Assembly: GCA_002495055.1 (NCBI GenBank)
Contig: DADR01000070.1
Location: forward strand, 1 to 28,789
Source of the DNA: Methanoregula sp. UBA247
GTDB taxonomy: Archaea; Halobacteriota; Methanomicrobia; Methanomicrobiales; Methanospirillaceae
Direction: 5' to 3'
Length of the DNA stretch: 28,789 nt
How positions within the stretch are numbered: the first letter of the stretch is position 1; the number at the start of each line of letters is the position of its first letter. The notes under the pieces are model-generated. The model saw nothing but the letters and a program-made list of their open reading frames with translations. It was not told where the DNA came from and did no database searches. Of the stretch, positions 15,621 to 23,799 are shown one piece after another. Position numbers and translations under genes: made by a program.

Positions 15621-15747
15621 TGTCCAGTTCCGGAAAACAAACCTTTCTTTGATTTCCGATCAAAATTCAGGATAATTCTATTTTCCCCCCCATCAAATCC
15701 CCCTATCCTTTTTATTCAAATGCCAGATTATTTCGGACCTTAGAAAA

Positions 15748-15760
15748 GATAATATATAAA
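15748..15760 (+). promoter_or_regulatory. TATA box for the GT2 glycosyltransferase gene
   Basis: GATAATATATAAA is a near-ideal archaeal TATA box. Its distance to ATG 15775 (about 15-27 bases) predicts a transcript start at or just after the start codon, so the mRNA is probably leaderless, consistent with no Shine-Dalgarno before the ATG. Otherwise the ATG at 15787 would be used. Confidence 0.55.
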
Positions 15761-15774
15761 TCGGACGTTGAAAA

Positions 15775-16908
15775 ATGTATACCAGCATGCTTCTTTCTCT
15801 TGCAGTCCTGCTTTTTTTAATTGCCTTTTTCCCCTACCTTGTTTTTTTATTGGGTATTTATTTTGGTCAAAAATTAAAAGAAGTTCCTGCTTCCCGCAAT
15901 TATCCTGATATCAGCATAATCATCTCGGCTTACAATGAAGAACAGGTGATCGGGAAAAGAATCGCTAACCTTCAGGAGTGCCACTATCCCAAAGAGCGAA
16001 TTGAAATTATATTTGTTGATGACTGTTCCAGCGATGATACAAAAAACCTGGCGAATTTGTGGTTAGAACGTTCCGGAATTACCTATCAGCTTATTGCGAA
16101 TAATGAACGACGGGGAACAAACAGATCGTATAATTTTGCGATAACCAATGCACATCATCCTGTTATTGTCACAACAGATGCTGATGTTTTTTTTGAACCT
16201 GACGCACTCAATTACCTGATCGATCGGCTATTCAGTGATAATAAGATTGCCGCAGTTACGGGAGAACTCAGGCCGCTTATGAACGCCAACAGTACAACAA
16301 TGCTGGAGGGTGTATACCGATCGTTTTACGGCCGTATGTGTACCTGGGAAAGTGCTCTTGATTCAACCTATAATTTCAACGGAGCCCTGGTGGCTTTTCG
16401 TTCAGATCGCATCAGGAGAATCAATGATAAACTCGGTGCTGATGATGCAAATACTGCATTTGAAGCCATCAGGAAGGGATATCGCGCTGTATATGAGAGC
16501 AAAGCAATTGTTTATGAGGATATTCCCGAGAGTTTTGCCATCCAGTATCGCCAGAAGACCCGAAGGGCAACGGGCCTTATTGAAGCCACCCTCTCAAATC
16601 TGGATCTATTAGGGAAAAATACCCATTTTTCACGGTTTTTTTACCCGCTCCGAATTTTCATGTATGTCTGTTCTCCCCTCATTTTTCTCATTTCTGCTGT
16701 GATATTCTGTCTCTGGCTATTCCTGTTGAATCCTCTTTTCCTCATTGTGTGCATCGGTTTTTTCACAGGAATCGGAATAGTCTGGAGACAAAATCTTGTT
16801 TATGCTTTTATCCTGAACCAGTTTTATCTCATAGCGGGCTTAATGAATCTCGGTAAAGATATGCGGGTATGGGACAGTACATCGAATAAAATTAAGGGAC
16901 AGACCTGA
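15775..16908 (+). CDS. Membrane-bound family 2 glycosyltransferase
   Basis: A 377-residue GT-A-fold transferase: one N-terminal membrane segment (about 5-30), the catalytic domain with IIISAYNEE (48-56), VDDCSSDDT (81-89), the nucleotide-sugar/metal motif TTDAD (133-137), acceptor-site acids GADDAN (221-226) and ED (249-250), a processive-like RQKTRRATG (259-267), then about three membrane segments (290-312, 314-337, 345-367). This resembles GT2 enzymes of the chitin/hyaluronan-synthase-like kind and dolichol-phosphate sugar transferases. It follows the UDP-uronic acid cassette by 154 bases but has its own TATA box, and is AT-richer than its neighbours, which may reflect separate origin. Donor and acceptor are unknown; N- or surface-glycan assembly is inferred. 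Confidence 0.86.
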   Translation: MYTSMLLSLAVLLFLIAFFPYLVFLLGIYFGQKLKEVPASRNYPDISIIISAYNEEQVIGKRIANLQECHYPKERIEIIFVDDCSSDDTKNLANLWLERSGITYQLIANNERRGTNRSYNFAITNAHHPVIVTTDADVFFEPDALNYLIDRLFSDNKIAAVTGELRPLMNANSTTMLEGVYRSFYGRMCTWESALDSTYNFNGALVAFRSDRIRRINDKLGADDANTAFEAIRKGYRAVYESKAIVYEDIPESFAIQYRQKTRRATGLIEATLSNLDLLGKNTHFSRFFYPLRIFMYVCSPLIFLISAVIFCLWLFLLNPLFLIVCIGFFTGIGIVWRQNLVYAFILNQFYLIAGLMNLGKDMRVWDSTSNKIKGQT

Positions 16909-17095
16909 AAGAAAATAGTTTTTCCAGTTCTTTATGAATTCCTGCATTGTGATGCGGTAAAAAACTGCACGTTGAGTTGAATCGGGTGGGGGCAGTCCCC
17001 GCAGGAGACTCATTCTGACTGTTTCATTTTCTTTATAATAGATTATATGATGATTCACGGGAAAACTGTAGCCTGGTAAAAAGGAACCTGATACG

Positions 17096-17821
17096 TTATT
17101 TCCTCGCGATCGTCACATACCCGGAATGGCTCACACTTGTGCAAGGTCGTGTCCCTCTTTTTGACCTGGTCATCTCCCTTTCGATCAGTTCGTGAGTGTG
17201 AACCTCGCCAAACAACCCGGTTGCAGCGTCCACAACAATTGCCATCTGCTCCAGGAACGGTGTGTAACACGCAAGATAGCCGCCGGATCGCAGCAGGGAA
17301 TACGCGTGTGCAACATGTTCAGGCTGGATTTGCAGATCGAGATGGACAACATCATAATTCCCGTCTGCTGCAAGGAAGTCAGCGGCCACCGCTTCTACAT
17401 TCTGTAGTTTCGCTTCAGTAATGTTCTTCTTCGCAAGATTGGAAAATTCCGGGCGGATCTCGTAAGTTTTTACCGTTTTTGCCACTCCGCCAAAGTAGAT
17501 TGCGGCAATCCCGCTGCCGGTACCGGCATCGAGTACATCATCCTTGTGATTCATACCGGTATAGGCAATGACAAGCCCGATGTCTTTTGGGAGCATCGGG
17601 GCTCCTGACCGTTTGCCATAGGTAAAAAAATCGGTCGGTCGTGGTATCCTGACCGTGAATTTCCCCCCTATATGTGTAGTCAGGACATCTCCCCCAACGA
17701 GTCCTACCAGTTGGCTGAGATCGAGTTGTCCCTTATCGGTGCCGAGTGTACCTGGGCCGGCTTTAACAAAAAATTCCCTTCCCTCCCCGATGAGGAGTAT
17801 CCGATCGCCCGGTTCGATCAT
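17096..17821 (-). CDS. trmI: tRNA (adenine-N1)-methyltransferase TrmI
   Basis: A SAM-dependent enzyme that makes 1-methyladenosine in the tRNA T-loop (A58, and A57 in archaea). The 241 residues carry an N-terminal small beta domain, RPTDFFTYGKRSGAPMLPKD (about 75-94), motif I VLDAGTGSGIAA (about 116-127), the acidic motif DLQIQPEH near the active site, and the C-terminal signature GTRPCTSVSHSGYVTIARK. It overlaps the NAC gene by 4 bases and is the last gene of the DHH/PUA/NAC/TrmI operon. Full length for the family. Confidence 0.93.
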   Translation of the reverse strand: MIEPGDRILLIGEGREFFVKAGPGTLGTDKGQLDLSQLVGLVGGDVLTTHIGGKFTVRIPRPTDFFTYGKRSGAPMLPKDIGLVIAYTGMNHKDDVLDAGTGSGIAAIYFGGVAKTVKTYEIRPEFSNLAKKNITEAKLQNVEAVAADFLAADGNYDVVHLDLQIQPEHVAHAYSLLRSGGYLACYTPFLEQMAIVVDAATGLFGEVHTHELIEREMTRSKRGTRPCTSVSHSGYVTIARK

Positions 17822-18159
17822 GTGCTGGAGAGGCGCATGATCGCTTCTGCGATATCGCCTTTTGTCGCTACGAGTGCCTCTCTTGCCTTTTCCTCAGAGA
17901 CATTTGCCTGTGCAGCCACCATAGTGATATCCTCTTTGAGGATTTCGGGCGCTGCTGGTTCGAACCGGATATCCCCGATGATCTGGTAGGTTGTCGTCCC
18001 CTGCATGGTCATCGCTGAAACTTCGGCTGAATCGAAGACGTAATTGCCTTTGGGTGTCTTGATAACAATGCTCTGTACATCTTCAATCTGCTCGACCTGC
18101 ATGCCGAGCTTCTTCATCATCGCCTTCATCTGGCGTGGGTTGACATTTCCCGGAAGCAT
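17818..18159 (-). CDS. nac: Nascent polypeptide-associated complex protein (archaeal NAC)
   Basis: A ribosome-associated chaperone that binds emerging nascent chains. The 113 residues have NVNPRQMKAMMKKLGM at the start (ribosome-contact helix), a central NAC beta-barrel (SIVIKTPKGNYVFDSAEVS) and a C-terminal UBA domain (NVSEEKAREALVATKGDIAEAI). ATG 18159 is chosen over GTG 18168 because it has GTGAG five bases upstream and gives the common MLPG-type start. The gene lies inside the PUA gene's 3' end: the overlap is 77 bases in another frame. Its stop overlaps trmI. Confidence 0.92.
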   Translation of the reverse strand: MLPGNVNPRQMKAMMKKLGMQVEQIEDVQSIVIKTPKGNYVFDSAEVSAMTMQGTTTYQIIGDIRFEPAAPEILKEDITMVAAQANVSEEKAREALVATKGDIAEAIMRLSST

Positions 18160-18637
18160 CTTTCTCACTACCCTGCCGTACTCTTACTGCTACTCCATAA
18201 TTAAATGCAAGCATCGCCGTGCCCGAAATTACCGCAGCGCCGCATGCAATCAGGCGATCATTACTGGTAACGACAAGTACGTCATCCCCCGCGCGGATTT
18301 GTGGGTCTGCAGCAATCACATGTTTTGCAAAGGCATTCTTTCCCTGTGCGACAAACATTGACACATCATCACGGATAACAACCCGGTAACCTGGAACAGG
18401 AAGTAGTGTTTGGAGACGTTTTGCTCCTTCGATACCGAGTGTCAACCTGCCATCCGCAGCCCGCACGGTGGCCAGGCGCACACCAGTGAAAAGGATTTGC
18501 CGGATTCTTCCGGTTGTTGAGAAGATAAACGTGCAACCTTCGGGAAAAAGCCCAATTCCCACACCTCTTCCGAACTGGTAATCAGCGATTGTCTGTACTC
18601 GCCGCAGCGAACTGTTCTCCGAGTATCCTGTCGACAC
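18083..18637 (-). CDS. PUA-domain RNA-binding protein
   Basis: 184 residues. The N-terminal part (about 10-85) is a pre-PUA-like domain (QFGRGVGIGLFP, RIRQILFTG), followed by a PUA domain (about 86-158) with RVVIRDDVSMFVAQGKNAF, ADPQIRAGDDVLVVT and MLAFNYGVAVRVRQG, as in archaeal TGT-related and COG2016-type PUA proteins. Function unknown, probably tRNA or rRNA binding. GTG 18637 has AGGAG about 10 bases upstream. The gene overlaps the DHH gene by 56 bases and NAC by 77 bases. The charged 29-residue tail after the PUA domain is encoded in the overlap with NAC and may not be folded. Confidence 0.8.
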   Translation of the reverse strand: MSTGYSENSSLRRVQTIADYQFGRGVGIGLFPEGCTFIFSTTGRIRQILFTGVRLATVRAADGRLTLGIEGAKRLQTLLPVPGYRVVIRDDVSMFVAQGKNAFAKHVIAADPQIRAGDDVLVVTSNDRLIACGAAVISGTAMLAFNYGVAVRVRQGSEKDASGKCQPTPDEGDDEEARHAGRAD

Positions 18638-19982
18638 GATCTAAAAACTCCTGTTCAGCCGTTTTGGGGATATACGCACCCGCCGCGATCTTGTGCCCAC
18701 CCCCACCCCCTCCATATTCTGCGGAAGCATCACTGAGTGCCTGCTGGAGGTCGACTCCCCTCCCTACCACCCTCTCATTTGTCCTCATCGATACTTTCGT
18801 CAGGTTTGTATCCTCGGGCACTTCGCACATGACCAGAATGGGTTTTGTGCTGTTGAGTTTCGAAAGTGCCATTCCCGCGCCAATACCAACAATTGTATCG
18901 GGATACCTTCCGCCAACATGGATCCACTGGAGGTTTTCCAGTTCTCTAACTCCGGTATCAATGATGTACTGGAGCAGGTTACGGATAATTGCCCGGTGGT
19001 TATTGAGCATATGTTCGGCATCACGGTAGGCTACACCGCGATCGCCGCGGAGAATTGCACCACCGATATGAGGTTTTGACCACCGTCCGCAGGCATTGAG
19101 CATTGTTGCATATTCCTGTGCATTCCGCAGTGGAGTTCTTGGGATCTCATCAGGGAATCCATAGGTTTCTGCGAGAAGTCGGTCTACCGGCTCGCCATTG
19201 GCGAGTAACTGCTCGGCAAGAGCGGAAATGATGGTTCTTTTATCTTCCACAGCGATTTCTTCCCATACAAACCAGCGTCCGTTTTCGTTCTGCTGGCGGA
19301 TCCCAATGCGTTTTAAAAACTGCCGTGCACCTTCTGGATTATTACTGATCCCTTTGATGAAAGGGTCATCATTATACGCCAGTGAGAGGTGAAGCGGACG
19401 CGTTGCCGTGCCATAGCAGTTCAGATCCTTTTTTCGTACTTCAACAGATTGGTGCCGCAGCCCATCCTCAACGATAATGTCACGTGCAGGACCAACCAGC
19501 CCGCACTTTTCCCGTGCCATCATGTCACCGACATTGCCAATGATAGCTAGTTTGGCGAGATCAATGTTAATCGGGTCGAGCTGTTTTGCTACGAAGTAAG
19601 ATACGCCTGCTGCACTCATCCGCGAATGACCATAAGGCAGGCAATTCACCTGTGAATAGTGGCGTTCACAAGGCTGACTTACATGGTGGTCGATGATCAC
19701 GACCTCTTTTTCCCCCAAACCCCTGTCATAAAGGAGATTCTGTTGTCCGGCGCCAAGATCGGTGAAGACTTTGAGTGATGTATCGGAAGGGATTTGAGGC
19801 ATTGTCAATGGTTCAAGCTGCCGTACAAAAACGGACCTGACGGGTATTCCCTGTCGGGAGATTGCCTGCGAAAGGATCGCCTCACACGCAATCCCATCTG
19901 CATCGATGTGGGAGATAATGGTTATTTCCGGTGCTGCTGCGATCTGTTCTGCGACTGCTTTTACATCATCGCTAAAACCCAT
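18582..19982 (-). CDS. DHH-family RecJ-like single-strand exonuclease/phosphoesterase
   Basis: 466 residues. DHH domain: SHIDADG (24-30, metal Asp 27 and 29), TDLGAG (Asp 75), IIDHHV (98-100). The DHHA1-type C-terminal domain ends with GGGGGGHKIAAGA (about 433-446). This is the archaeal RecJ/GAN group, some of whose members bind the CMG helicase and GINS; others are catalytically silent. All visible metal-binding residues are present, so it should be active. First gene of a minus-strand operon DHH/PUA/NAC/TrmI, linking a nuclease with translation factors. DHH proteins acting on nanoRNA or cyclic dinucleotides are the alternative. Confidence 0.88.
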   Translation of the reverse strand: MGFSDDVKAVAEQIAAAPEITIISHIDADGIACEAILSQAISRQGIPVRSVFVRQLEPLTMPQIPSDTSLKVFTDLGAGQQNLLYDRGLGEKEVVIIDHHVSQPCERHYSQVNCLPYGHSRMSAAGVSYFVAKQLDPINIDLAKLAIIGNVGDMMAREKCGLVGPARDIIVEDGLRHQSVEVRKKDLNCYGTATRPLHLSLAYNDDPFIKGISNNPEGARQFLKRIGIRQQNENGRWFVWEEIAVEDKRTIISALAEQLLANGEPVDRLLAETYGFPDEIPRTPLRNAQEYATMLNACGRWSKPHIGGAILRGDRGVAYRDAEHMLNNHRAIIRNLLQYIIDTGVRELENLQWIHVGGRYPDTIVGIGAGMALSKLNSTKPILVMCEVPEDTNLTKVSMRTNERVVGRGVDLQQALSDASAEYGGGGGGHKIAAGAYIPKTAEQEFLDRVDRILGEQFAAASTDNR

Positions 19983-20026
19983 TGCATATTATTTAGGGAG
20001 TTCATACAGATGAAGTGTGCTCAGGA

Positions 20027-21436
20027 ATGCAACCGGAACTGATTGAAGGATTTCTGGAGATGGGAATTATCAGTCCTGCCAGAATGCGTGCAGTGGATAT
20101 TAATGCGATAGCACTGGGTGTCACTGAACTCCAGTTGATGGAGAGTGCGGGGCGGGCACTAGCCGATATAGCACTTGCCATGAGACCGGCACGGGTTCTT
20201 GTCTTGTGCGGGAAAGGCAATAACGGTGGTGATGGGATGGTTGCCGCACGTCATCTCCAGCGGGGAGTAGAGACAGATGTCTGCTACCTTAATTCAGGAA
20301 CGAGGAGCGGTGCCTGTGAGCATCAGTTCGCAGCGTTAAAACGCTGCCGTGTAGCCCTGCACCCCTTCCAGTGCCGCGATGATCTTGTAGTAATGGGAAA
20401 CCTGTTTGAGCATGCAGATGTAATCATCGATGCGTTGCTTGGCATTGGTGCAACCGGTCCCCCTAAAGAGCCCCTCTCCACCTGCATCGCGATGGCGAAT
20501 TCATCCAAAGCGCAGGTCATCGCAGCTGATATTCCTACACCAGGAATGCGGGCAGACCGGATCTGTGCATTCCATCGGTCCAAGATGGAGGGATCTGACG
20601 TTGTAGACATTGGTATACCCTACGAAGCGGAATGCTGCGTTGGTCCCGGTGATCTTACCCTTATGACTGCCCGGCAACACATGGCACACAAAGGGAGCGG
20701 GGGAGAAGTGCTTGTTATCGGTGGTGGACCGTATCAGGGCGCACCCTATCTGGCTGGTTTGGGTGCGCTGAGGGCAGGTGCGGATATCGTACGGATCGCA
20801 TCACCGGTCTTTGAGCCAATACCCGATTTAATATATGAACGTCTGGATGGAGAACGGATTGGGGAGGAACACCGGGAACGGCTGGTGAGTCTTGCTACAC
20901 GTGCTGATGCAGTCGTCTGCGGGAACGGCCTGGGTCCCGATAGTCATGCGGTGATTTGTGCAATCGCACCCTACTGCAAAAAGGCAGTTATTGATGCGGA
21001 TGCACTGCGGCTCCCTTTGCCGGCTGCAAAAAATGAGACGATATATACACCGCATGCAGGAGAGTTTGCGCGAATAACCGGGATCAAACTCCCTTATGAC
21101 ATCAAAGAACGTGCATTAACTGCGAAGGGTGCCGGGATAAAGGGCACGCTGCTTCTCAAGGGATGTACAGACATCATCACTGATGGAAATCGGGTGCGGT
21201 TTAACCGGACCGGGGATCCGGCAATGACCGTCGGTGGAACAGGTGATGTACTTGCCGGCGTTGCCGGTGCCCTTCTCTGCCACATGCCAGCCTTTGAAAC
21301 GGCGTGTATAGCCGCGTACGTAAATGGCAGGGCAGGCCAGGTCGTTGCAGCACAGCGGGGTGAGGGCATGCTGGCCTCGGATCTAGTCGACAAAATTCCA
21401 GCGGAATTATTCAGGAACAGCATGAAGGCAGTGTGA
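20027..21436 (+). CDS. nnr: Bifunctional NAD(P)H-hydrate repair enzyme (epimerase plus dehydratase)
   Basis: Repairs hydrated NAD(P)H. From ATG 20027 the N-terminal epimerase (about 1-210) has CGKGNNGGDGMVAARHL and DALLGIGATG, and the C-terminal ADP/ATP-dependent dehydratase (about 215-469) has KGSGGEVLVIGGG, TPHAGEF and the nucleotide site TVGGTGDVLAGVAGAL. Fusion of both domains is usual in archaea and many bacteria. Three starts are in frame: GTG 20015, ATG 20027 and ATG 20060. The last has AAGGA nine bases upstream and gives the canonical MxxxSPARMRAVD beginning, so it is also credible. A TATA-like CATATTATTTAG (19984-19995) overlaps the divergent DHH gene's upstream edge. Confidence 0.92.
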   Translation: MQPELIEGFLEMGIISPARMRAVDINAIALGVTELQLMESAGRALADIALAMRPARVLVLCGKGNNGGDGMVAARHLQRGVETDVCYLNSGTRSGACEHQFAALKRCRVALHPFQCRDDLVVMGNLFEHADVIIDALLGIGATGPPKEPLSTCIAMANSSKAQVIAADIPTPGMRADRICAFHRSKMEGSDVVDIGIPYEAECCVGPGDLTLMTARQHMAHKGSGGEVLVIGGGPYQGAPYLAGLGALRAGADIVRIASPVFEPIPDLIYERLDGERIGEEHRERLVSLATRADAVVCGNGLGPDSHAVICAIAPYCKKAVIDADALRLPLPAAKNETIYTPHAGEFARITGIKLPYDIKERALTAKGAGIKGTLLLKGCTDIITDGNRVRFNRTGDPAMTVGGTGDVLAGVAGALLCHMPAFETACIAAYVNGRAGQVVAAQRGEGMLASDLVDKIPAELFRNSMKAV

Positions 21437-21440
21437 GTAT

Positions 21441-21908
21441 ATGGTCGAGTTTACCCATATTCAGGATGACAAGGCACAGATGGTGGATATCAGCGGCAAA
21501 GGCGATATGGTGCGCGAAGCAGTGGCAGCCGGTAAAATTTTCTTACGGCCTGCCACGCTTTCCGCAATACGCGAGGGAACAGTCGTGAAAGGTAATGTGC
21601 TTGCCACTGCCCGTGTTGCAGCAACGCTCTCGGTGAAAAACACGCCGAACCTGATCCCGATGTGTCATTCAATCCCTATCAGTGCAATTGCTGTTGATTT
21701 CGTTGAAGGTGATGGGTTCATTGAAGCAACAGTCCGCGTGAAATCCACCGGGAAGACCGGTGTAGAGATGGAGGCGCTTGTAGGTGTTTCAGTAGCATTG
21801 CTTACGGTATGGGATATGGTAAAATCCGCAGAAAAAGATCCGGACGGGCAGTATCCGGTCACCTGTATTCAGGAAATACGGGTGCTGGAAAAGCGCAAGA
21901 GTACCTGA
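21441..21908 (+). CDS. moaC: Cyclic pyranopterin monophosphate synthase
   Basis: Second step of molybdopterin/tungstopterin synthesis, needed for formylmethanofuran and formate dehydrogenases. The 155 residues have MVDISGK (14-20), ATARVAA, IPMCHSIPI (about 71-79), and KTGVEMEALVGVSVALLTVWDM (about 101 on), plus KSAEKDP with the catalytic Lys. Full length. It begins only 4 bases after nnr and is likely co-transcribed with it. Confidence 0.96.
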   Translation: MVEFTHIQDDKAQMVDISGKGDMVREAVAAGKIFLRPATLSAIREGTVVKGNVLATARVAATLSVKNTPNLIPMCHSIPISAIAVDFVEGDGFIEATVRVKSTGKTGVEMEALVGVSVALLTVWDMVKSAEKDPDGQYPVTCIQEIRVLEKRKST

Positions 21909-21941
21909 TAGTATAATGATCCCCGGAGATGCAGGAGCCGG

Positions 21942-21953
21942 TGTATTTAATAC
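21942..21953 (+). promoter_or_regulatory. TATA box of the rpl15e operon
   Basis: GTATTTAATACG holds a strong TATA-like core and would start transcription near 21970, leaving a leader of about 75 bases before ATG 22044. A weaker candidate, AAAGTATATGGG, lies at 21964-21975. Confidence 0.5.
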
Positions 21954-21979
21954 GGCTCCGGTTAAAGTATATGGGAATG

Positions 21980-21993
21980 CGGGATACGTCCCG
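21980..21993 (+). promoter_or_regulatory. Leader hairpin upstream of rpl15e
   Basis: CGGGA (21980-21984), loop TACG, TCCCG (21989-21993) form a perfect short hairpin, extendable by one G-T pair. It lies in the predicted leader of the rpl15e operon, with no U-tract after it, so it is not a terminator. A role in ribosomal-protein autoregulation is conceivable but unproved. Confidence 0.35.
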
Positions 21994-22043
21994 TTGAAAG
22001 GAATGTAGCTCTCAAAAAAGGGGCCGAACCTTAGGTGATTACC

Positions 22044-22634
22044 ATGGTAAAATCGATGTACGCCTTCGTAAGAGAGGCATGGAAAGTACCTGAAAAAAGT
22101 GGCGTGAAAACACTCCTCTGGAACCGTATGCAGGAATGGCGACGTGAAGGCAGCGTTGTCCGAATCGAACACCCAACCCGCATTGACCGCGCGCGCTCGC
22201 TTGGTTACAAGGCAAAACAGGGTATCGCGGTTGCACGTGTGCAGATCCGCCGCGGTGGTCGCAGGGCATCACGGTATGTCCGGGCACGCCGTTCAGCACG
22301 AATGGGTAAGAACCATTCAACTGCCGGCAAGAGCATTCAGCGAATTGCTGAAGAGCGAGCAACGAAAAAATTCCCCAACATGGAAGTGCTCAATTCCTAT
22401 TGGGTCGGGCAGGATGGGAAGCTGAAATATTACGAGGTAATACTTGTTGACGGTCACCACCCATCGATCCGGGCTGACAAGAACCTTGCATGGCTGGCAA
22501 ACCCGTCGCACCGTGGCAGGGCAGAGCGCGGTAAGACCTCTGCGGGGCGCAAAGGCCGGGGTATGCGTACCCGTGGGAAGGGGACAGAAAAGACCCGCCC
22601 GAGTATCCGTTCCCATGCAAACCAAGGCAAATAA
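22044..22634 (+). CDS. rpl15e: 50S ribosomal protein L15e
   Basis: A large-subunit protein shared with eukaryotes. The 196 residues are strongly basic and match the family along their length (MVKSMYAFVREAW, RIDRARSLGYKAKQG, RVQIRRGGRRASRYVRARRS, SYWVGQDGKLKYYEVILVD, NPSHRGRAERGKTSAGRKGRG). ATG 22044 is selected over GTG 22035 because of the Shine-Dalgarno AGGTGAT just upstream and the canonical start. First gene of the conserved translation/RNA-processing/proteasome superoperon running to 26535. Confidence 0.97.
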   Translation: MVKSMYAFVREAWKVPEKSGVKTLLWNRMQEWRREGSVVRIEHPTRIDRARSLGYKAKQGIAVARVQIRRGGRRASRYVRARRSARMGKNHSTAGKSIQRIAEERATKKFPNMEVLNSYWVGQDGKLKYYEVILVDGHHPSIRADKNLAWLANPSHRGRAERGKTSAGRKGRGMRTRGKGTEKTRPSIRSHANQGK

Positions 22635-22666
22635 CCTTATCCTCTTTTTACGCCAAGTTAACGTTC

Positions 22667-23308
22667 ATGAAGATCACCGATGCCTGTGTGTATCCGTACC
22701 CTTGCGGGGACTCATCGGTGCGACGAATGGCGCTGGAGGCAAAATCTCTTGGGTTTGAACGACTTGTTGCCAATGATATTCCCCCCGGTGAATTTTATGG
22801 GATTGAAATATACACCGGACTCCTCATCCGTGATACTGCGGTAAGGGACATTATCACCCGCATTAAGCGCGAGAGAAATAATCATGCGGTGGTATCTGTC
22901 CATGCGGGAGATAACGGCTTTAACCGGGCAGTAATCAGTACCAAGGGTGTCCATATCCTCAGAGGCATCCAGTCCTCCGATAAATATGCGTTCGATCATG
23001 TAGTTGCCAGGATGGCTGCTGATCACCGTGTTGCTGTCGACATTGATCTGTCCCCCCTGATTTCCGGCAGAGGTATCACACGCCAGCGCGCCATGCACCG
23101 GTACCGCGATATTCTTGTGCTTGAGCAACGGTTTGAGTTCCCGATAGTTATCTCATCACACGCAAGGTCAATTCTGGAAATGCGTGCTGTTCGCGAGATT
23201 GCCGGGATCTGTTCCCTTGTTGGTATGGACACTCCAGATATTGAGAAGTCGTTTTTAGGAGTCGATACCGTTACTGCTCCTGAAGAAACTGCAGTCAAGG
23301 TGATCTGA
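22667..23308 (+). CDS. rnp3: RNase P protein component 3 (Rpp30)
   Basis: A TIM-barrel protein subunit of the archaeal RNase P ribonucleoprotein, which matures tRNA 5' ends. The 213 residues have the family start KITDACVYPYP, LGFERLVAND, VVSVHAGD, and AVDIDLSPLI...RQRAMHRYRD, then ISSHARSILEMRAVREI. It pairs with Pop5, encoded next with a 1-base overlap (TGATG). Gap to rpl15e is 32 bases; Shine-Dalgarno is weak. Confidence 0.92.
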   Translation: MKITDACVYPYPCGDSSVRRMALEAKSLGFERLVANDIPPGEFYGIEIYTGLLIRDTAVRDIITRIKRERNNHAVVSVHAGDNGFNRAVISTKGVHILRGIQSSDKYAFDHVVARMAADHRVAVDIDLSPLISGRGITRQRAMHRYRDILVLEQRFEFPIVISSHARSILEMRAVREIAGICSLVGMDTPDIEKSFLGVDTVTAPEETAVKVI

Positions 23309-23799
23309 TGAGTACACGTCCACCAACATTACGCGAGAAGCGCCGGTACCTTTTGGTCACTATTGATCCTCCAGGAACCGAGATCAATCAAAAGGATTTG
23401 TATTACACAATATCTGATGCTACAACCCAGCTTTGGGGAGATGTAGTGGCTGCTCTAATCATGCCGGCAGTAGTCGCTTCTGAAGGGCAATTCGTTATCA
23501 TACGGTGCCTGCGGGGAACTGAACATGAACTGGCAACCGTTCTCTCAACAATTTCCCTCTGCCGGGATAGCCGCATTGCTTTACGAATGGTTGCTGCTTC
23601 CGGTACGATCGACAGCCTGCGCGACCGGATGCGCAGAGTAAAAATCGACCGTGAAGAGATATGCCTACGAGATTGCACTTTTGATAAAAAACTGTACCAG
23701 ATCAGCCAGTGTAATGGTCAGAAGGTTGATGTAATTGAAAAGGGATTTAAAAATACAAACCGATTGTTCTTGACAAAAGAAGATCTGGAGGAATTATAA
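23308..23799 (+). CDS. rnp2: RNase P protein component 2 (Pop5)
   Basis: Pop5/Rpp14-family RNase P subunit that contacts the catalytic domain RNA together with Rpp30. The 163 residues have the RNA-binding ferredoxin-like fold pattern (REKRRYLLVTIDPPG, QLWGDVVAALIMPAVV, GQFVIIRCLRGTEHELATVLSTI), then a C-terminal extension rich in charged residues (DREEICLRDCTFDKKLYQI), longer than the typical 110-130-residue Pop5. It overlaps rnp3 by one base and psmA by one base (TAATG). Confidence 0.9.
   Translation: MSTRPPTLREKRRYLLVTIDPPGTEINQKDLYYTISDATTQLWGDVVAALIMPAVVASEGQFVIIRCLRGTEHELATVLSTISLCRDSRIALRMVAASGTIDSLRDRMRRVKIDREEICLRDCTFDKKLYQISQCNGQKVDVIEKGFKNTNRLFLTKEDLEEL

Noticed and set aside
16984..17003. 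GGGGGCAGTCCCC-type hairpin in the gap after the GT2 gene
   Set aside because: The stem is short and no U-tract follows, so it is not a convincing terminator or RNA gene.
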